Source: Candidatus Gastranaerophilales bacterium
GTDB lineage: Bacteria > Cyanobacteriota > Vampirovibrionia > Gastranaerophilales > Gastranaerophilaceae
DNA: 64,000 nt
NCBI GenBank assembly: GCA_944325865.1
Contig: CALVBS010000006.1
Span: 87,791 to 151,790 of the forward strand
Reading direction: 5' to 3'
Each line of letters begins with the position of its first letter. Within the stretch, counting starts at the first letter, position 1. Both the position numbers and the translations under genes were made by a program. This document shows, one piece after another, positions 1-8,104 of the stretch. The notes below the pieces were generated by a model, which did not search any database, was not told the origin of the DNA, and worked only from the letters and a program-made list of their open reading frames with translations.

Positions 1-77
1 TGCTTACTATAGACTGGTATTTGAATAATCAGGCATGGATAAAGTCTATAGAGATGAAAAAAGGGAGTCTTATATAA
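1..77 (+). CDS. rfbB: dTDP-glucose 4,6-dehydratase, C-terminal end (partial)
   Basis: The first 24 codons in frame 3 are open and end in TAA at 75-77, directly before the rfbD ATG. The residues LTIDWYLNNQAW resemble the conserved C-terminal tail of RmlB/RfbB enzymes, which convert dTDP-glucose to the 4-keto-6-deoxy sugar. Position directly upstream of rfbD and rfbA supports this. Only the tail is visible, so the catalytic part cannot be checked. Confidence 0.7.
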   Translation, partial: LTIDWYLNNQAWIKSIEMKKGSLI

Positions 78-905
78 ATGCAAAAAGTTCTTGTGACAGG
101 TGCAAACGGCATGCTCGGGCAGGATTTATGTCCGATACTTGAAGATAACGGCTATATTGTAACTGAAACTGATATAGATACACTTGATTTGACAAAAGGT
201 AATGACGTTGAGAATTTTGTAAATGATTTAAAGCCCGATATAGTTATTCATTGTGCGGCATATACGGCAGTGGACAAGGCTGAAGAAGAATCGGACAGGG
301 CTGAATTAATAAATGTCAAGGGTACTGAAAATATTGCAAAAATTTCCGGAGAGCTTGATATTCCGATAGTTTATATTTCAACCGACTACGTATTTGACGG
401 AACAAAACCGACACCTTATGAGCCTGATGATATAACTAATCCGCAGACCGTTTACGGGAAAACAAAGCTTTTGGGCGAAAATGCTGTGAAAAGTTATTGT
501 AAAAAATATTATATAGCAAGGACAAGCTGGCTCTACGGGCATTATGGCAAAAACTTTGTTGAAACAATGATTTCTTTAGCTGAAAAAGGTGATGAAATTA
601 AAGTGGTTGATGATCAGATAGGATGCCCTACATGGACAGTTGAACTTTCTAACGGAATTTTAAAACTGTTTTCAAAACCATACGGAATTTATCATGTTTG
701 TGGTTCTGGAGCAACAAGCTGGTATGGATTTGCTAAGGAAATTTTATCACAGGCAGGTATTGACGGGGTTAAACTTTCTCCATGTACTACTGAAGAATTC
801 CCCCGTCCGGCAAAACGCCCGAAATACAGTGTTATGGATAATCAGAAAATCTGCAGAAATTGGAAAGCCGCTTTGCATGATTATCTGCAATTAAGGAATT
901 TTTAA
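78..905 (+). CDS. rfbD: dTDP-4-dehydrorhamnose reductase
   Basis: This 275-residue cytosolic enzyme makes the last step of dTDP-L-rhamnose synthesis, the NADPH-dependent reduction of dTDP-4-keto-rhamnose. The sequence shows the Rossmann motif TGANGMLG at residues 7-14, the STDYVFDG segment at about 101-108 and the SDR catalytic pair Y126/K130 (YGKTK). Length fits the RmlD family. The ATG follows the rfbB stop with no gap, so translation is probably coupled. rfbA follows 19 bp later. rfbC (the 3,5-epimerase) is not in the window and may lie upstream. Rhamnose would go to a cell-surface polysaccharide. Confidence 0.95.
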   Translation: MQKVLVTGANGMLGQDLCPILEDNGYIVTETDIDTLDLTKGNDVENFVNDLKPDIVIHCAAYTAVDKAEEESDRAELINVKGTENIAKISGELDIPIVYISTDYVFDGTKPTPYEPDDITNPQTVYGKTKLLGENAVKSYCKKYYIARTSWLYGHYGKNFVETMISLAEKGDEIKVVDDQIGCPTWTVELSNGILKLFSKPYGIYHVCGSGATSWYGFAKEILSQAGIDGVKLSPCTTEEFPRPAKRPKYSVMDNQKICRNWKAALHDYLQLRNF

Positions 906-924
906 GTTTAAGAAGGAGGATTTT

Positions 925-1800
925 ATGAAAGGAATAGTATTGGCCGGCGGTGCAGGAACAAGATTGTATCCGAGTACTATTTCGGTCTCCAAACAACTAA
1001 TCCCGATTTATGATAAACCTATGATTTATCATCCGATTTCAGTGTTGATGCTTGCGGGAATCCATGAAATTCTTATTATATCCACTCCTCAGGATTTACC
1101 AAACTTTGAAAGACTCCTCGGAGACGGCTCTCAATTCGGGGTGAAATTTTCTTATAAAGAACAGCCGAGTCCTGACGGTCTTGCTCAGGCATTTATTATT
1201 GGGGAAGACTTTATCGGCAGTGATGATGTTGCACTGGTTCTGGGTGATAATATTTTCTATGGCGGCGGTTTTTCAGGAAAATTGAACAAAGTTGTATCTA
1301 ATATAAAACAAAACGGCGGAGCTACGGTTTTTGGTTATCCGGTTAAGGATGCATGCCGATTCGGCGTTGTTGAATTTGACGAAGATGGGAGAGTTCTTTC
1401 TATAGAAGAAAAACCGGAAAATCCGAAATCACATTATGCTGTTACTGGACTCTATTTTTACGATAACAGAGTCATTGAATATGCAACACAGCTTAATCCT
1501 TCTGCCCGTGGAGAACTTGAAATTACAGATTTGAATAATATCTATTTGAAAGAAAATAAATTGAATGTTGAAATTTTTGGCAGAGGTTTTGCATGGCTTG
1601 ATACAGGTACACATAATTCATTATTGCAGGCATCTCAGTTTGTACATACTGTTGAAGAGAATCAGGGAATTAAGATTGCATGTCTTGAAGAAATTGCATA
1701 CCGTATGGGGTTTGTATCAAAAGAAAACTTAAAAAAACATATTTCTCAATATAAAAATAATGAATATTATGAATATGTTGCTAAGATTCTTGAAAATTGA
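925..1800 (+). CDS. rfbA: glucose-1-phosphate thymidylyltransferase
   Basis: This is RmlA, which makes dTDP-glucose from dTTP and glucose-1-phosphate, the entry step to dTDP-rhamnose. The N-terminus has the nucleotidyltransferase signature GGAGTRLYP at about 8-16 and the [16 protein letters not shown] segment that follows it in this family. The 291-residue length is typical. An excellent Shine-Dalgarno (AAGGAGG, 912-918) sets the ATG at 925. It is the last gene of the rhamnose run; the next gene starts 60 bp later with its own signal peptide and is functionally unrelated. Confidence 0.96.
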   Translation: MKGIVLAGGAGTRLYPSTISVSKQLIPIYDKPMIYHPISVLMLAGIHEILIISTPQDLPNFERLLGDGSQFGVKFSYKEQPSPDGLAQAFIIGEDFIGSDDVALVLGDNIFYGGGFSGKLNKVVSNIKQNGGATVFGYPVKDACRFGVVEFDEDGRVLSIEEKPENPKSHYAVTGLYFYDNRVIEYATQLNPSARGELEITDLNNIYLKENKLNVEIFGRGFAWLDTGTHNSLLQASQFVHTVEENQGIKIACLEEIAYRMGFVSKENLKKHISQYKNNEYYEYVAKILEN

Positions 1801-1860
1801 ATTGAAAAATAATTGAAATTTTGGTAGCATATTTAGTGTGGAAAAAGGGGATTGTGTTAT

Positions 1861-3408
1861 ATGAAAGGTATGAAAAAATTTATTGCTCTCGGCATAATTT
1901 TAACGCTTACAGCTGTTCCGTCCTTTGCAAAAGAACAGTGGATTAATAATTTGCGTGATGATTTTTTGAAAAATTCGGCAATTATTTATACAATAAATCT
2001 TAGAACTTTTAATGCTCAGGATTTGAATGAAAACGGAATTATAGATTTTGATGAAGGAGAAGAGAGCGGTAATTTCTTAAACGCAATCGCAAGACTTGAT
2101 GAATTAAAAGCAAATGGGATTAATGCAGTTCATATTTTGCCTATCACCCCTGTAGGTAAAATTAAAGCACTGGGAACTGCAGGTTCATTATATGCCATAT
2201 CTTCTTTTGATACGCTTAACCCTCAGTTGAAAAATGAAAATACTATTCTTACGGAAAAAGAACAGGCTGCAAAATTTATTTCGGAAGCTCATGAAAGAGG
2301 AATTGCAGTTATTGTGGATGTTCCGGCATGCGGTTCTTATGATTTGTATCTGCAAAGGCCTGAACTTTTTGTAAAAGATAAGGACGGACAGCCGGTTGTA
2401 CCTGCCGACTGGACTGATGTAAGATTGCTTAATGCCGGCAGCGAAGTTAAAATTAATCAGGATGTGTTTAATGCATACAAAACTTTTGTTGATATGGCCC
2501 TGGAATTAGGTGTTGACGGAATAAGAGTTGATGTCGCTCACAGCAAGCCTGCGAATTTCTGGAAAGCTTTAATTGATTATTCAAGAAAACGTGATCCTCA
2601 GCTGTTATGGCTGGCTGAATCTTCGGATTCTTGGAAAGATGCAGTCTCGCCATATACGGTCTATACACCGTATGATAAATTGCTTGCTGCCGGATTTGAC
2701 GGCTATTACAGCAGTTATTTTAATTTGAAAAATTGGAAAGAAGGCAAAGAATTAACATCTCAGGTTGAACATGATTTGAATCTTGCTAAAAATATAGGAG
2801 CCCCTAAAAGTGCAATAGGAAGTTTTACAACACATGATGAACTTAGTCCTGTTGTGGTTAACGGTAGAGAATACAGCAAAATGATTATGTGGCTTAACGC
2901 TACACTTCCTGTAAATTCATATTTTGTTGACGGGTTTGATACGGGTGACAGATATATTTATCCATGGGCTAATAAAAAAGCTGTAAAAACCTATACAGAT
3001 GATGAATATTATTTTGCTCACCGCGGTAAGATTGATATATTTAATTTTTCAAGAAAACCGGGCGGAAAAGATTTATTGCTGCAGGAAGAATTTAAGAGAG
3101 CAAATCAGTTTAAAGAATATATGGTCTCTATGTATGACGGCGGAAAATTTCATCCGTTGAGAGTTTCCGACCCATCAGTCTTTGCCTATCTGGTTTCTAA
3201 AAATGGAAATTCTGTTCTGGTTATCGGTAATTTAAATTTTAAAAATATAGTTAATTCTGAAGTTCATCTGCCCAAATTTAATGAAGAAAAGGATGTAATC
3301 AGCGTAGAATTTGAAAATCCTCCGAAAGCAGGAAGAGGCAAAATGGAAGTAAACCTTGATCCAGGTGAGATACAGGTTTATGTAATAAATAATTACGAAT
3401 TAAATTAG
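1861..3408 (+). CDS. exported GH13-type alpha-amylase family protein
   Basis: A 515-residue glycoside hydrolase family 13 protein with a signal peptide (residues 4-23, ending SFA). The ATG at 1861 is chosen because GGGG ends 10 bp upstream; a TTG at 1852 is in frame but less likely. A calcium-type loop DLNENGIIDFDE (54-65) precedes the barrel. Conserved region II is GIRVDVAHS (R222, nucleophile D224), region III WLAESSD (acid/base E253), region IV FTTHDE (H325, D326), so the catalytic triad is present. Region I is unusual: after D153 it reads VPACGS in place of the usual Asn-His. A C-terminal beta domain follows. It probably acts on alpha-glucans outside the cytosol; substrate unknown. Confidence 0.85.
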   Translation: MKGMKKFIALGIILTLTAVPSFAKEQWINNLRDDFLKNSAIIYTINLRTFNAQDLNENGIIDFDEGEESGNFLNAIARLDELKANGINAVHILPITPVGKIKALGTAGSLYAISSFDTLNPQLKNENTILTEKEQAAKFISEAHERGIAVIVDVPACGSYDLYLQRPELFVKDKDGQPVVPADWTDVRLLNAGSEVKINQDVFNAYKTFVDMALELGVDGIRVDVAHSKPANFWKALIDYSRKRDPQLLWLAESSDSWKDAVSPYTVYTPYDKLLAAGFDGYYSSYFNLKNWKEGKELTSQVEHDLNLAKNIGAPKSAIGSFTTHDELSPVVVNGREYSKMIMWLNATLPVNSYFVDGFDTGDRYIYPWANKKAVKTYTDDEYYFAHRGKIDIFNFSRKPGGKDLLLQEEFKRANQFKEYMVSMYDGGKFHPLRVSDPSVFAYLVSKNGNSVLVIGNLNFKNIVNSEVHLPKFNEEKDVISVEFENPPKAGRGKMEVNLDPGEIQVYVINNYELN

Positions 3409-3460
3409 CAAAAAAATTTTTGTTTGGTTTTTTATATAAACGCACAAAAAAGAGGTTAAA

Positions 3461-4468
3461 ATGTCGCACTTATTGTTGGATACCGTAAGTCACAACAAGA
3501 ACCCGTATTCTTATTTTATGACTGTAAAGTCTTCAACTGCTGAATCTGCAAATAAATCCGAATCTGTTAATGAACAAAAGGAGAAAGTCGGTGGCGGTAG
3601 TAATTTGCTTACTGCGGGCATGTGCGGTCTTGGTGTTATTGGCATGTCTCTTCTTGCTTATACAGGCGGAAAGCTATATAAAAAACAAAAAATTAATGCC
3701 GAAATTAAAAATTTAAAAAGAGAGATAAAAGATTCGTATAATATTGCCAAATCTGCGATGTTACAGGAACTTGTAAATGAAGGCCTTCCAAAATCTTTTA
3801 CTTCCGGGAAGTTTTATAATTACAAAATTAAATCTTCAAATGATATAAAAGCTGTTGGCGAATATTACAAAGGTGTATATGATACTTTGGAGCAGGTTCA
3901 GGTTGAATCCTCCAATACAATAAGAGAAAGCATAAAAAAAGTCGCTTCTGATGCAGAATGGCAGGAATTGCACAAATACAGAAAGCAGCTTTTAAAACAG
4001 GTTAACGGAGATGATATTAATAAGCATGATATAGCTTTGAAAAAAATAAGCCTTATAAATGATATGCTTGTCTATAAACTTCATCCTGAAGAAGAAGAGG
4101 TTTTTAAATCAAGAAATCTTATATCTGTTGATGATGCAAGGATGATGATAAAAAGAGATTTTGCAAATAAAGAAGAATATGATGAGGAATATCAAAAGTT
4201 TATTAAATATACATTCAATTACAGTCCGATGACAAAGTTTTTTGTAAATAACGGCGAGCTCTCTCTCCTTGATTTGTTCAAATCCGAAATTATTGCCCAT
4301 AAAGTTGCAGGTGATAAAAAACTTCTTGCAAAACTTATACTTGATGAAGATGTTCCGGAAGTTCAAAGACGATATATCCAAAAATTAATATCTCTTGCAA
4401 ATGAGTTCTCAAAAGACGAAAAAGTATTACGGCTGAAAAGTTTGACTTCCTCTAAAGCATTATCATGA
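3461..4468 (+). CDS. membrane-anchored protein of unknown function
   Basis: This 335-residue protein is not recognised. It has a polar Ser-rich N-terminus (1-45), one hydrophobic segment at about 50-68 (AGMCGLGVIGMSLLAYTGG), then a basic stretch (KKQK) and a long, charged, mostly helical domain rich in Lys and Glu. The layout suggests a single-pass inner-membrane protein with a cytosolic helical domain. The hydrophobic-plus-KKQKINAEI junction faintly resembles the GGKLAGEA..KKINAET junction in the protein at 27256-28719, so they may share a module. The start is supported by GAGG about 8 bp before the ATG. Neighbours give no functional clue. Confidence 0.7.
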   Translation: MSHLLLDTVSHNKNPYSYFMTVKSSTAESANKSESVNEQKEKVGGGSNLLTAGMCGLGVIGMSLLAYTGGKLYKKQKINAEIKNLKREIKDSYNIAKSAMLQELVNEGLPKSFTSGKFYNYKIKSSNDIKAVGEYYKGVYDTLEQVQVESSNTIRESIKKVASDAEWQELHKYRKQLLKQVNGDDINKHDIALKKISLINDMLVYKLHPEEEEVFKSRNLISVDDARMMIKRDFANKEEYDEEYQKFIKYTFNYSPMTKFFVNNGELSLLDLFKSEIIAHKVAGDKKLLAKLILDEDVPEVQRRYIQKLISLANEFSKDEKVLRLKSLTSSKALS

Positions 4469-4540
4469 CTGATTTTATATTGACATGAGCGTTTCAGCAT
4501 TTTAAAATTTACTTGTATATAACCGAAGGGAGTATAGAAA

Positions 4541-5245
4541 ATGTTGGATCGTATACAAATTACAAAAGAAGTAGAAGAAATGTGCTGCGTAAAACGCGGT
4601 GTAAAAGGTGAACCTGCTCCTATCCCTCAAGAAGGCGAATGGACAAAATGTAAAGAAATTAAAGACATTTCAGGTTTAACTCACGGCTGCGGCTGCTGTG
4701 CTCCGCAGCAAGGTACTTGTAAATTAACTCTTAATGTTAAAAACGGTATTATTCAGGAAGCACTTGTTGAAACTCTCGGATGTTCAGGTATGACACACTC
4801 TGCAGCTATGGCAGCAGAAATCCTTCCGGGTAAAACAATTCTTGAAGCCTTGAATACTGACCTCGTTTGTGACGCAATCAATGTTGCAATGAGAGAATTA
4901 TTCCTGCAGATTGTTTACGGACGTACTCAAACTGCATTCTCGGAAGGCGGACTTCCTGTTGGTGCAGGATTGGAAGATTTGGGTAAAGGTCTCCGTTCTC
5001 AAACCGGAACAATCTTCTCAACAAAACAAAAAGGTCCTAGATACCTTGAAGTTGCTGAAGGTTATGTTCTTGAACTCGGACTTGACAAAAATGATGAAAT
5101 TATCGGGTATAAGTTTGTTCACTTAGGCAAATTTATGGAAGCCGTTAAAAAAGGTGTTGATCCGAAAGAAGCTCTGGAAAAATTCACCGGAACTTACGGA
5201 AGATTTGATGAAGCCGTTAAGAAAATTGACCCGAGAAAAGAATAA
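4541..5245 (+). CDS. IscU/NifU-like iron-sulfur scaffold partner of GGGtGRT protein
   Basis: A 234-residue protein with an IscU/NifU-type cysteine layout: HGCGCC at 48-53, C60, and LGCSGMTHSAAM at about 80-90. IscU/NifU proteins build Fe-S clusters on three such cysteines. A C-terminal extension (about 140-234) is beyond the simple IscU length. The next gene is a GGGtGRT-family protein; this pairing is known in anaerobic bacteria but its role is unsolved. A Shine-Dalgarno (AAGGGAG) precedes the ATG. No cysteine desulfurase is next to it, so a general Isc/Suf role is not implied. A specialised scaffold or carrier is the safest reading. Confidence 0.8.
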   Translation: MLDRIQITKEVEEMCCVKRGVKGEPAPIPQEGEWTKCKEIKDISGLTHGCGCCAPQQGTCKLTLNVKNGIIQEALVETLGCSGMTHSAAMAAEILPGKTILEALNTDLVCDAINVAMRELFLQIVYGRTQTAFSEGGLPVGAGLEDLGKGLRSQTGTIFSTKQKGPRYLEVAEGYVLELGLDKNDEIIGYKFVHLGKFMEAVKKGVDPKEALEKFTGTYGRFDEAVKKIDPRKE

Positions 5246-5275
5246 TAAAATGATTCTGAAATAAATTCGGTATGA

Positions 5276-5305
5276 CATGTCATTCTGAACTTGATTTAGA
5301 ATCTC
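5276..5305. repeat. short palindromic intergenic repeat, copy 1
   Basis: Between the scaffold gene and the GGGtGRT gene lies CATGTCATTCTGAA (5276-5289), then an imperfect partner arm TTTAGAAT at 5295-5302, giving a small hairpin. The same 14 bases recur at 59875-59888. It looks like a fragment of a dispersed REP-like element. Confidence 0.4.
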
Positions 5306-5339
5306 AGTAAAAATTATAAAAAATTAAGAGGAAAATAAA

Positions 5340-6344
5340 ATGACAGTAAAATTTGAAGGACAAGACAGACGTCAGGCTAAATTAAACAAAATTTTGCCTG
5401 AGTACGGTTTTAAGTCTTTGGAAGATGCAAAAGCTTTATGTGATTCCAAAGGTATTAACGTAGAAGAAATCGTTAAAGGTATTCAGCCTATCGCATTTGA
5501 TAATGCTGTTTGGGCTTATACTTTAGGTGCTGCTATTGCTATTAAAAAAGAAGCTAAAGACGCTGCAGAAGCTGCAAGTTTAATCGGAGAAGGTTTACAG
5601 GCTTTCTGTGTACCGGGTTCTGTTGGTGACACAAGAAAAGTAGGCTTGGGCCATGGTAACCTTGCCGCTATGTTATTGAGAGAAGAAACAAAATGTTTTT
5701 GTTTCTTAGCAGGCCACGAATCTTTTGCGGCTGCTGAAGGTGCTATCGGTATTGCAAGAAATGCTAACAAAGTAAGAAAAGAACCTTTAAGAGTTATCTT
5801 AAACGGTCTTGGTAAAGATGCTGCTTACATCATTTCAAGAATTAACGGTTTTACATCTGTTGAAACTAAGTATGATTACAAAACAGGCGAATTAAAAATT
5901 GTTAAAGAACAGCCATTCTCTGACGGAGAAAGAGCAAAAGTTAAATGCTACGGTGCTGATGATGTATCTGAAGGTGTTGCAATCATGATTCACGAAGGTG
6001 TTGATGTTTCTATTACCGGTAACTCAACTAACCCTACACGTTTCCAACACCCTGTTGCAGGTACTTACAAAAAATGGTGCTATGAAAACGGAAGAAAATA
6101 CTTCTCAGTTGCATCAGGCGGAGGTACAGGCAGAACTCTTCACCCTGATAACGTAGCTGCTGGTCCGGCTTCTTACGGTATGACTGATACTATGGGAAGA
6201 ATGCATGGTGATGCTCAGTTTGCTGGTTCTTCATCAGTTCCTGCTCACGTAGAAATGATGGGTATCATTGGTATGGGTAACAACCCGATGGTTGGTGCAA
6301 GTGTTGCAGTTGCAGTTGCGGTTGCAGGTGCTCTTGCTAAATAA
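5340..6344 (+). CDS. GGGtGRT family protein
   Basis: A 334-residue protein of the family named after its C-terminal motif, here GGGTGRT at 260-266 within SVASGGGTGRTLHPD. It is rich in Gly and Ala, with a hydrophobic Ala-rich C-terminus (VAVAVAVAGALAK). The function of this family is not established as far as I know. It sits 94 bp downstream of the IscU-like gene, in the same direction, with GAGG before the ATG. The spacer carries a repeat fragment. A strong terminator follows, so the two genes probably form one transcription unit. Codon choice looks optimised compared with neighbours (many GGT, GCT, AAA), suggesting high expression. Confidence 0.85.
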   Translation: MTVKFEGQDRRQAKLNKILPEYGFKSLEDAKALCDSKGINVEEIVKGIQPIAFDNAVWAYTLGAAIAIKKEAKDAAEAASLIGEGLQAFCVPGSVGDTRKVGLGHGNLAAMLLREETKCFCFLAGHESFAAAEGAIGIARNANKVRKEPLRVILNGLGKDAAYIISRINGFTSVETKYDYKTGELKIVKEQPFSDGERAKVKCYGADDVSEGVAIMIHEGVDVSITGNSTNPTRFQHPVAGTYKKWCYENGRKYFSVASGGGTGRTLHPDNVAAGPASYGMTDTMGRMHGDAQFAGSSSVPAHVEMMGIIGMGNNPMVGASVAVAVAVAGALAK

Positions 6345-6362
6345 CCGGTCAATAAATATAAT

Positions 6363-6397
6363 AAAAAAAGAACCGGAGTTATTTCGGTTCTTTTTTT
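6363..6397. terminator. bidirectional Rho-independent terminator
   Basis: Stem AAGAACCG (6368-6375) pairs with CGGTTCTT (6385-6392), flanked by A-run and T-run on the two sides. It serves the GGGtGRT gene on plus and the prepilin gene (6411-7112) on minus. Confidence 0.9.
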
Positions 6398-6410
6398 ATT
6401 TGACAATAAA

Positions 6411-7112
6411 TTAATTTAGATTTTTCCAATAACTTTTATCAGTCAAAGCTTTATAGGCACATCCGGCACCGTTAGAGGAGGAAGTGCTTGTTGCAGAACA
6501 ATATTCAGTAGCACTGTAGGTAGTTCCTTCTGCTCCCATTGGTAAGAGTTTGCCCGATTCCATAAGCTGAAAAGTAAATAAATCATGTCCCCATCTATTC
6601 GGTCTTTTCTTTACCCCGTTAACATCTACGGTTATATATACCGGTAAATTGCCGTTGCCCATAGAATTTTCTATTAAAAAGAGCGTTCCGTCTGCAGTTA
6701 TAAATTGTCCGTCATCCATTATATAAGTATTGACCTCTGTTTTGTTATTAAAAGTCTTATAAATTTTTTTTGCATTTTCATTCTCAGTAATATTTGAATT
6801 CTCTAAACAGGCACCCTCTTCGGTTCCTCCTCCGCAATCTATTGCTTTTACAATATATTTCATAAGCAGTTCTTTTATCGGCGGGTTTGTGCCTCCGATA
6901 GTATTTTGGTAATTTGAAGGCTTTATTACTTCTCCCGTATCAAGTTGAGCTCTTTGCAGTGCCTGCTGTAATATAGAGTAATTTTTTTGCAGCCCGGTTT
7001 CCATTTCTTTATAGGTTACCCTGTTAATAAGTGCAGGAAGAGTCATCGCTGCTACTACTCCTATTATCCCCAGAGTTATTAAAACTTCTGCAAGTGTGAA
7101 TCCTTTTATCAT
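6411..7112 (-). CDS. prepilin-like protein (cassette A)
   Basis: A 233-residue protein beginning MIKG/FTLAEVLITLGIIGVV, a type III/IV prepilin leader: short basic leader, Gly at -1, Phe at +1, Glu at +5, then a hydrophobic helix. It would be cut and N-methylated by a prepilin peptidase and assembled in a pilus-like or pseudopilus fibre. The C-terminal half has the motif KRPNRWGHDLFTFQ and a Cys-containing end (YCSATS..GAGCAYKAL..SYWKNL) shared with cassette C (39484-40176). It is transcribed divergently from an XRE regulator (7262). GGAGG is 5 bp before the ATG. Role (motility, adhesion, uptake, secretion) is unknown. Confidence 0.85.
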   Translation of the reverse strand: MIKGFTLAEVLITLGIIGVVAAMTLPALINRVTYKEMETGLQKNYSILQQALQRAQLDTGEVIKPSNYQNTIGGTNPPIKELLMKYIVKAIDCGGGTEEGACLENSNITENENAKKIYKTFNNKTEVNTYIMDDGQFITADGTLFLIENSMGNGNLPVYITVDVNGVKKRPNRWGHDLFTFQLMESGKLLPMGAEGTTYSATEYCSATSTSSSNGAGCAYKALTDKSYWKNLN

Positions 7113-7121
7113 TCATCCTCC

Positions 7122-7252
7122 ATGATATTATAATTTGAAATTATCATCTATATTTAGATTTTATCATGTAAAATGATATTTTTCAATCAATTATCATTAA
7201 TACTTTATTATTTTTAGGAGGTTTAAATTTTAATATCATATTAAAGTATTAA
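7122..7252. promoter_or_regulatory. shared promoter and operator region of cassette A
   Basis: On minus, a -35 TTGAAA (7181-7186) and -10 TAAAAT (7158-7163) 17 bp apart drive the prepilin. The spacer holds the inverted repeat TATCAT-N5-ATGATA (7162-7167/7173-7178). TATCAT or its complement recurs at 7122, 7142, 7162, 7173, 7192 and 7234. A perfect 11-bp inverted repeat TTAATACTTTA (7197-7207) / TAAAGTATTAA (7242-7252) lies before the XRE gene. These look like operators for the XRE protein. Confidence 0.6.
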
Positions 7253-7261
7253 AGAGGTCAT

Positions 7262-7576
7262 ATGGAACTGAAGAAAAATATCGGCAAACGTATAAAAGAA
7301 ATTAGAAAAAAAAGAGGTTTATCGCAAGAAAAACTATCCGAACTTGTCGATATTGAACAAAATACACTCAGTTACATTGAGACAGGCAATAACTTTTGTA
7401 CCGCGGAGACTCTTGAAAAAATTATTACCGCACTTGGAATTGAACCAAAAGAACTATTTGATTTCGGACATTATAAAGATAATGATACCCTTATGGCAGA
7501 AATTAACTGGATGCTGAAAAATACGCCGGAGAAGATTCCTGAAGTGTATAAAATTGTTAAAGCAATAATTAATTGA
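7262..7576 (+). CDS. XRE-family HTH regulator (cassette A)
   Basis: A 104-residue DNA-binding protein. Residues 7-63 form a Cro/CI-type helix-turn-helix: IKEIRKKRGLSQEKLSELVDIEQNTLSYIETG..., ending in the typical ALGIEPKELFDF. A 40-residue C-terminal helix follows, as in the cassette B regulator (15222-15533). It is divergent from the prepilin gene at 6411-7112 across 149 bp full of repeats, so it most likely regulates that gene and itself. Start at ATG 7262, with AGAGG 5 bp upstream. No recombinase or toxin lies nearby, so a phage or toxin-antitoxin role is less likely. Confidence 0.85.
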   Translation: MELKKNIGKRIKEIRKKRGLSQEKLSELVDIEQNTLSYIETGNNFCTAETLEKIITALGIEPKELFDFGHYKDNDTLMAEINWMLKNTPEKIPEVYKIVKAIIN

Positions 7577-7681
7577 GAAAAATGTAAATAAATGTAACGA
7601 ATTTATGACTTTGTGAAATTGAGAATTTTTAAAATACTTTATATGAGTAAGAGAGCAAAGTATAAAATAAGGAGAGATAAG

Positions 7682-8014
7682 ATGACTTTCTTAGCAGTAG
7701 ATTCTCAAAAGAGTTTATTCACAATTCAAAAGAGCCAGCTGCAATTTGAGCAGACGCTTGTTATGAATCAAGCTAACTGGGTTACAAAAGAAATGGCATA
7801 CATTTCTCAGCAGTATTCGGATTCAGGTGATGATACAAACGTTGATGATGATCCGTATTACATCACTCTGCAACAGCAGGAAGAATACCTGACAACACGA
7901 CAAAAAGCGTTGGATACTCAGATTTCATTGATTGATAATGAGATTAACTCAATGAAGACAATGGTTACCAACAACATCAAGAGCAGTTGTACTCTTAACC
8001 TTATCGGCGGTTAA
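7682..8014 (+). CDS. small helical protein, SASQAR-group C-terminal motif
   Basis: A 110-residue protein of unknown function. The start at 7682 is chosen for its AAGGAGAG Shine-Dalgarno; earlier in-frame starts lack one. The C-terminal half is a predicted coiled coil, EEYLTTRQKALDTQISLIDNEINSMKTMVTNNIKSS, whose pattern (LDTQI..n.n..K..V..NIk.S) matches the C-termini of the proteins at 11511-13211 and 29371-30378. The N-terminus differs (MTFLAVDSQKSLFTIQKSQLQFEQ) but keeps the Gln-rich helical look. No signal peptide. A TGTAACGAAT box lies 89 bp upstream, like those before its relatives. It is followed by a terminator, so it is monocistronic. Confidence 0.75.
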   Translation: MTFLAVDSQKSLFTIQKSQLQFEQTLVMNQANWVTKEMAYISQQYSDSGDDTNVDDDPYYITLQQQEEYLTTRQKALDTQISLIDNEINSMKTMVTNNIKSSCTLNLIGG

Positions 8015-8052
8015 TAAAAGACTGCAAAAAACAAAGATTAAAATACAAAATA

Positions 8053-8104
8053 AAAAGAAGTTTGTGGTGAAGTGCTTGAAGAGCTATGTGCCCGAACTTC
8101 TTTT
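8053..8104. terminator. terminator hairpin between convergent genes
   Basis: AAAAGAAGTT (8053-8062) pairs with AACTTCTTTT (8095-8104). The loop is long (32 nt) and holds the folD stop codon. T-rich sequence follows on plus. Confidence 0.6.
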
